Shown here: piece by piece, positions 63,700 through 64,000 of the stretch
Layout: every line of letters begins with the position of its first letter
Position numbering within the stretch: position 1 is the first letter of the stretch
NCBI RefSeq assembly: GCF_034718895.1
Contig: NZ_JAYERP010000001.1
Coordinates: forward strand, 4,163,001-4,227,000
Origin: Paenibacillus phoenicis
GTDB lineage: Bacteria; Bacillota; Bacilli; Paenibacillales; Paenibacillaceae
Direction: 5' to 3'
Length of the DNA stretch: 64,000 bases
The notes under the pieces: generated by a model
Databases searched by the model: none
Seen by the model: the letters and a program-made list of their open reading frames with translations, nothing else
What the model was told of the DNA's origin: nothing
Position numbers and translations under genes: made by a program

Positions 63700-64000
63700 A
63701 TGGAGATCATACGTAACTCAAGTAACTCAAGTCGAATTCATTTCGTCGTAACGTTCGTGCTAATTGGCATGAAGCTGTTGTTGCTGCGATATTTTTTCTA
63801 TGGGAGCCTTGGGGTTCAGGGATTGCCCGGTGAATGGCTATCGGTGCTGGCGCTGATGTGTTTGGTTGAGCTGTTGACGCCGGCTAAGGTCAAATGGGGA
63901 GTGTACCTCGGATTGAACTTGATTATCTCCGTGACCCTGTTTGCGGCGACGGTATATAACGCCTACTTTGGCACGGTACCAACGTATGCGGTGCTGAGCG
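63700..64000 (+). CDS. Lipoteichoic acid synthase-like membrane protein, N-terminal part
   Basis: The gene runs off the right edge; about 100 residues are present. They show an N-terminal TM segment (HFVVTFVLIGMKLLLLRYFF) and further hydrophobic helices (WLSVLALMCLVELL; GVYLGLNLIISVTLFAATVY). The extracellular loop AYFGTVPTYAVLS ends the window; a YFGTVPTY-type segment at this spot is characteristic of LtaS/YfnI/YqgS sulfatase-fold polymerases. GGAGAAAAGAG precedes the ATG. The catalytic sulfatase domain would lie beyond the window, so primase versus polymerase type is open. Confidence 0.75.
   Translation, partial: MEIIRNSSNSSRIHFVVTFVLIGMKLLLLRYFFYGSLGVQGLPGEWLSVLALMCLVELLTPAKVKWGVYLGLNLIISVTLFAATVYNAYFGTVPTYAVLS

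Overview
The window looks like a chromosome segment from a Paenibacillus-type spore-forming Firmicute. The grounds are a spore-coat transglutaminase (Tgl), a Spo0E-like phosphatase, two membrane-bound AraC regulators, three YesM/YesN- or LplABC-style sugar loci, CtsR operators, strong AGGAGG-type ribosome sites, and frequent TTG/GTG starts in moderately GC-rich DNA. No rRNA, tRNA, CRISPR array, phage or intact insertion sequence was seen.

Layout. 1-2.6 kb: the start of a BglG-like regulator, tgl, a convergent small Gly/Tyr/Phe-rich protein and an SDR oxidoreductase. 2.6-12.6 kb (minus strand): membrane AraC regulator, solute-binding protein 2, permease pair, solute-binding protein 1 and two Gfo/Idh/MocA dehydrogenases. 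12.9-26 kb (plus): a second membrane AraC regulator, permease pair, solute-binding protein, GH110 alpha-galactosidase and two GH95 enzymes. This reads as an import-then-digest locus for a fucosylated or galactosylated oligosaccharide. 26-31 kb: YjbR-like protein, AraC regulator and a giant DUF5107-TPR protein. 31.0-31.75 kb: a repeat-rich gene-free block. 31.7-41.7 kb: mutarotase-like protein, frameshifted histidine kinase, response regulator, ABC importer and GH36 alpha-galactosidase, forming an alpha-galactoside locus. 41.8-47.6 kb: DsbA-like protein, CtsR-controlled Hsp20, two decayed gene remnants, aldehyde dehydrogenase, RhaM-like mutarotase and aldo/keto reductase. 47.6-49.6 kb: an HTH-TPR receptor with an overlapping 30-residue exported peptide (an arbitrium-like AloR/AloP-type pair), followed by a Spo0E-like gene. 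49.6-52.6 kb: Rpn-family nuclease and a frameshifted oleate hydratase with a terminator-containing leader. 52.6-60.9 kb (minus): a binding-protein/kinase/regulator three-component system feeding a ChvE-GguA-GguB sugar importer. 61-64 kb: GH2 beta-mannosidase and the start of a lipoteichoic-acid-synthase-like gene.

How the parts work together. Most of the window is a chain of self-contained sugar modules, each with its own sensor, importer and hydrolase or dehydrogenase. None of the glycosidases shows a signal peptide, so cleavage probably happens in the cytoplasm after uptake. Candidate cre (CcpA) sites occur upstream of three transcription units. The most distinctive finding is the peptide-signalling pair at 47.8-49.2 kb, whose peptide gene overlaps the receptor gene and is too short for routine annotation. 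Three loci are damaged: the alpha-galactoside kinase, oleate hydratase, and a nitrate reductase/phosphodiester glycosidase junction. The first two are single-frameshift events that could also be assembly errors.
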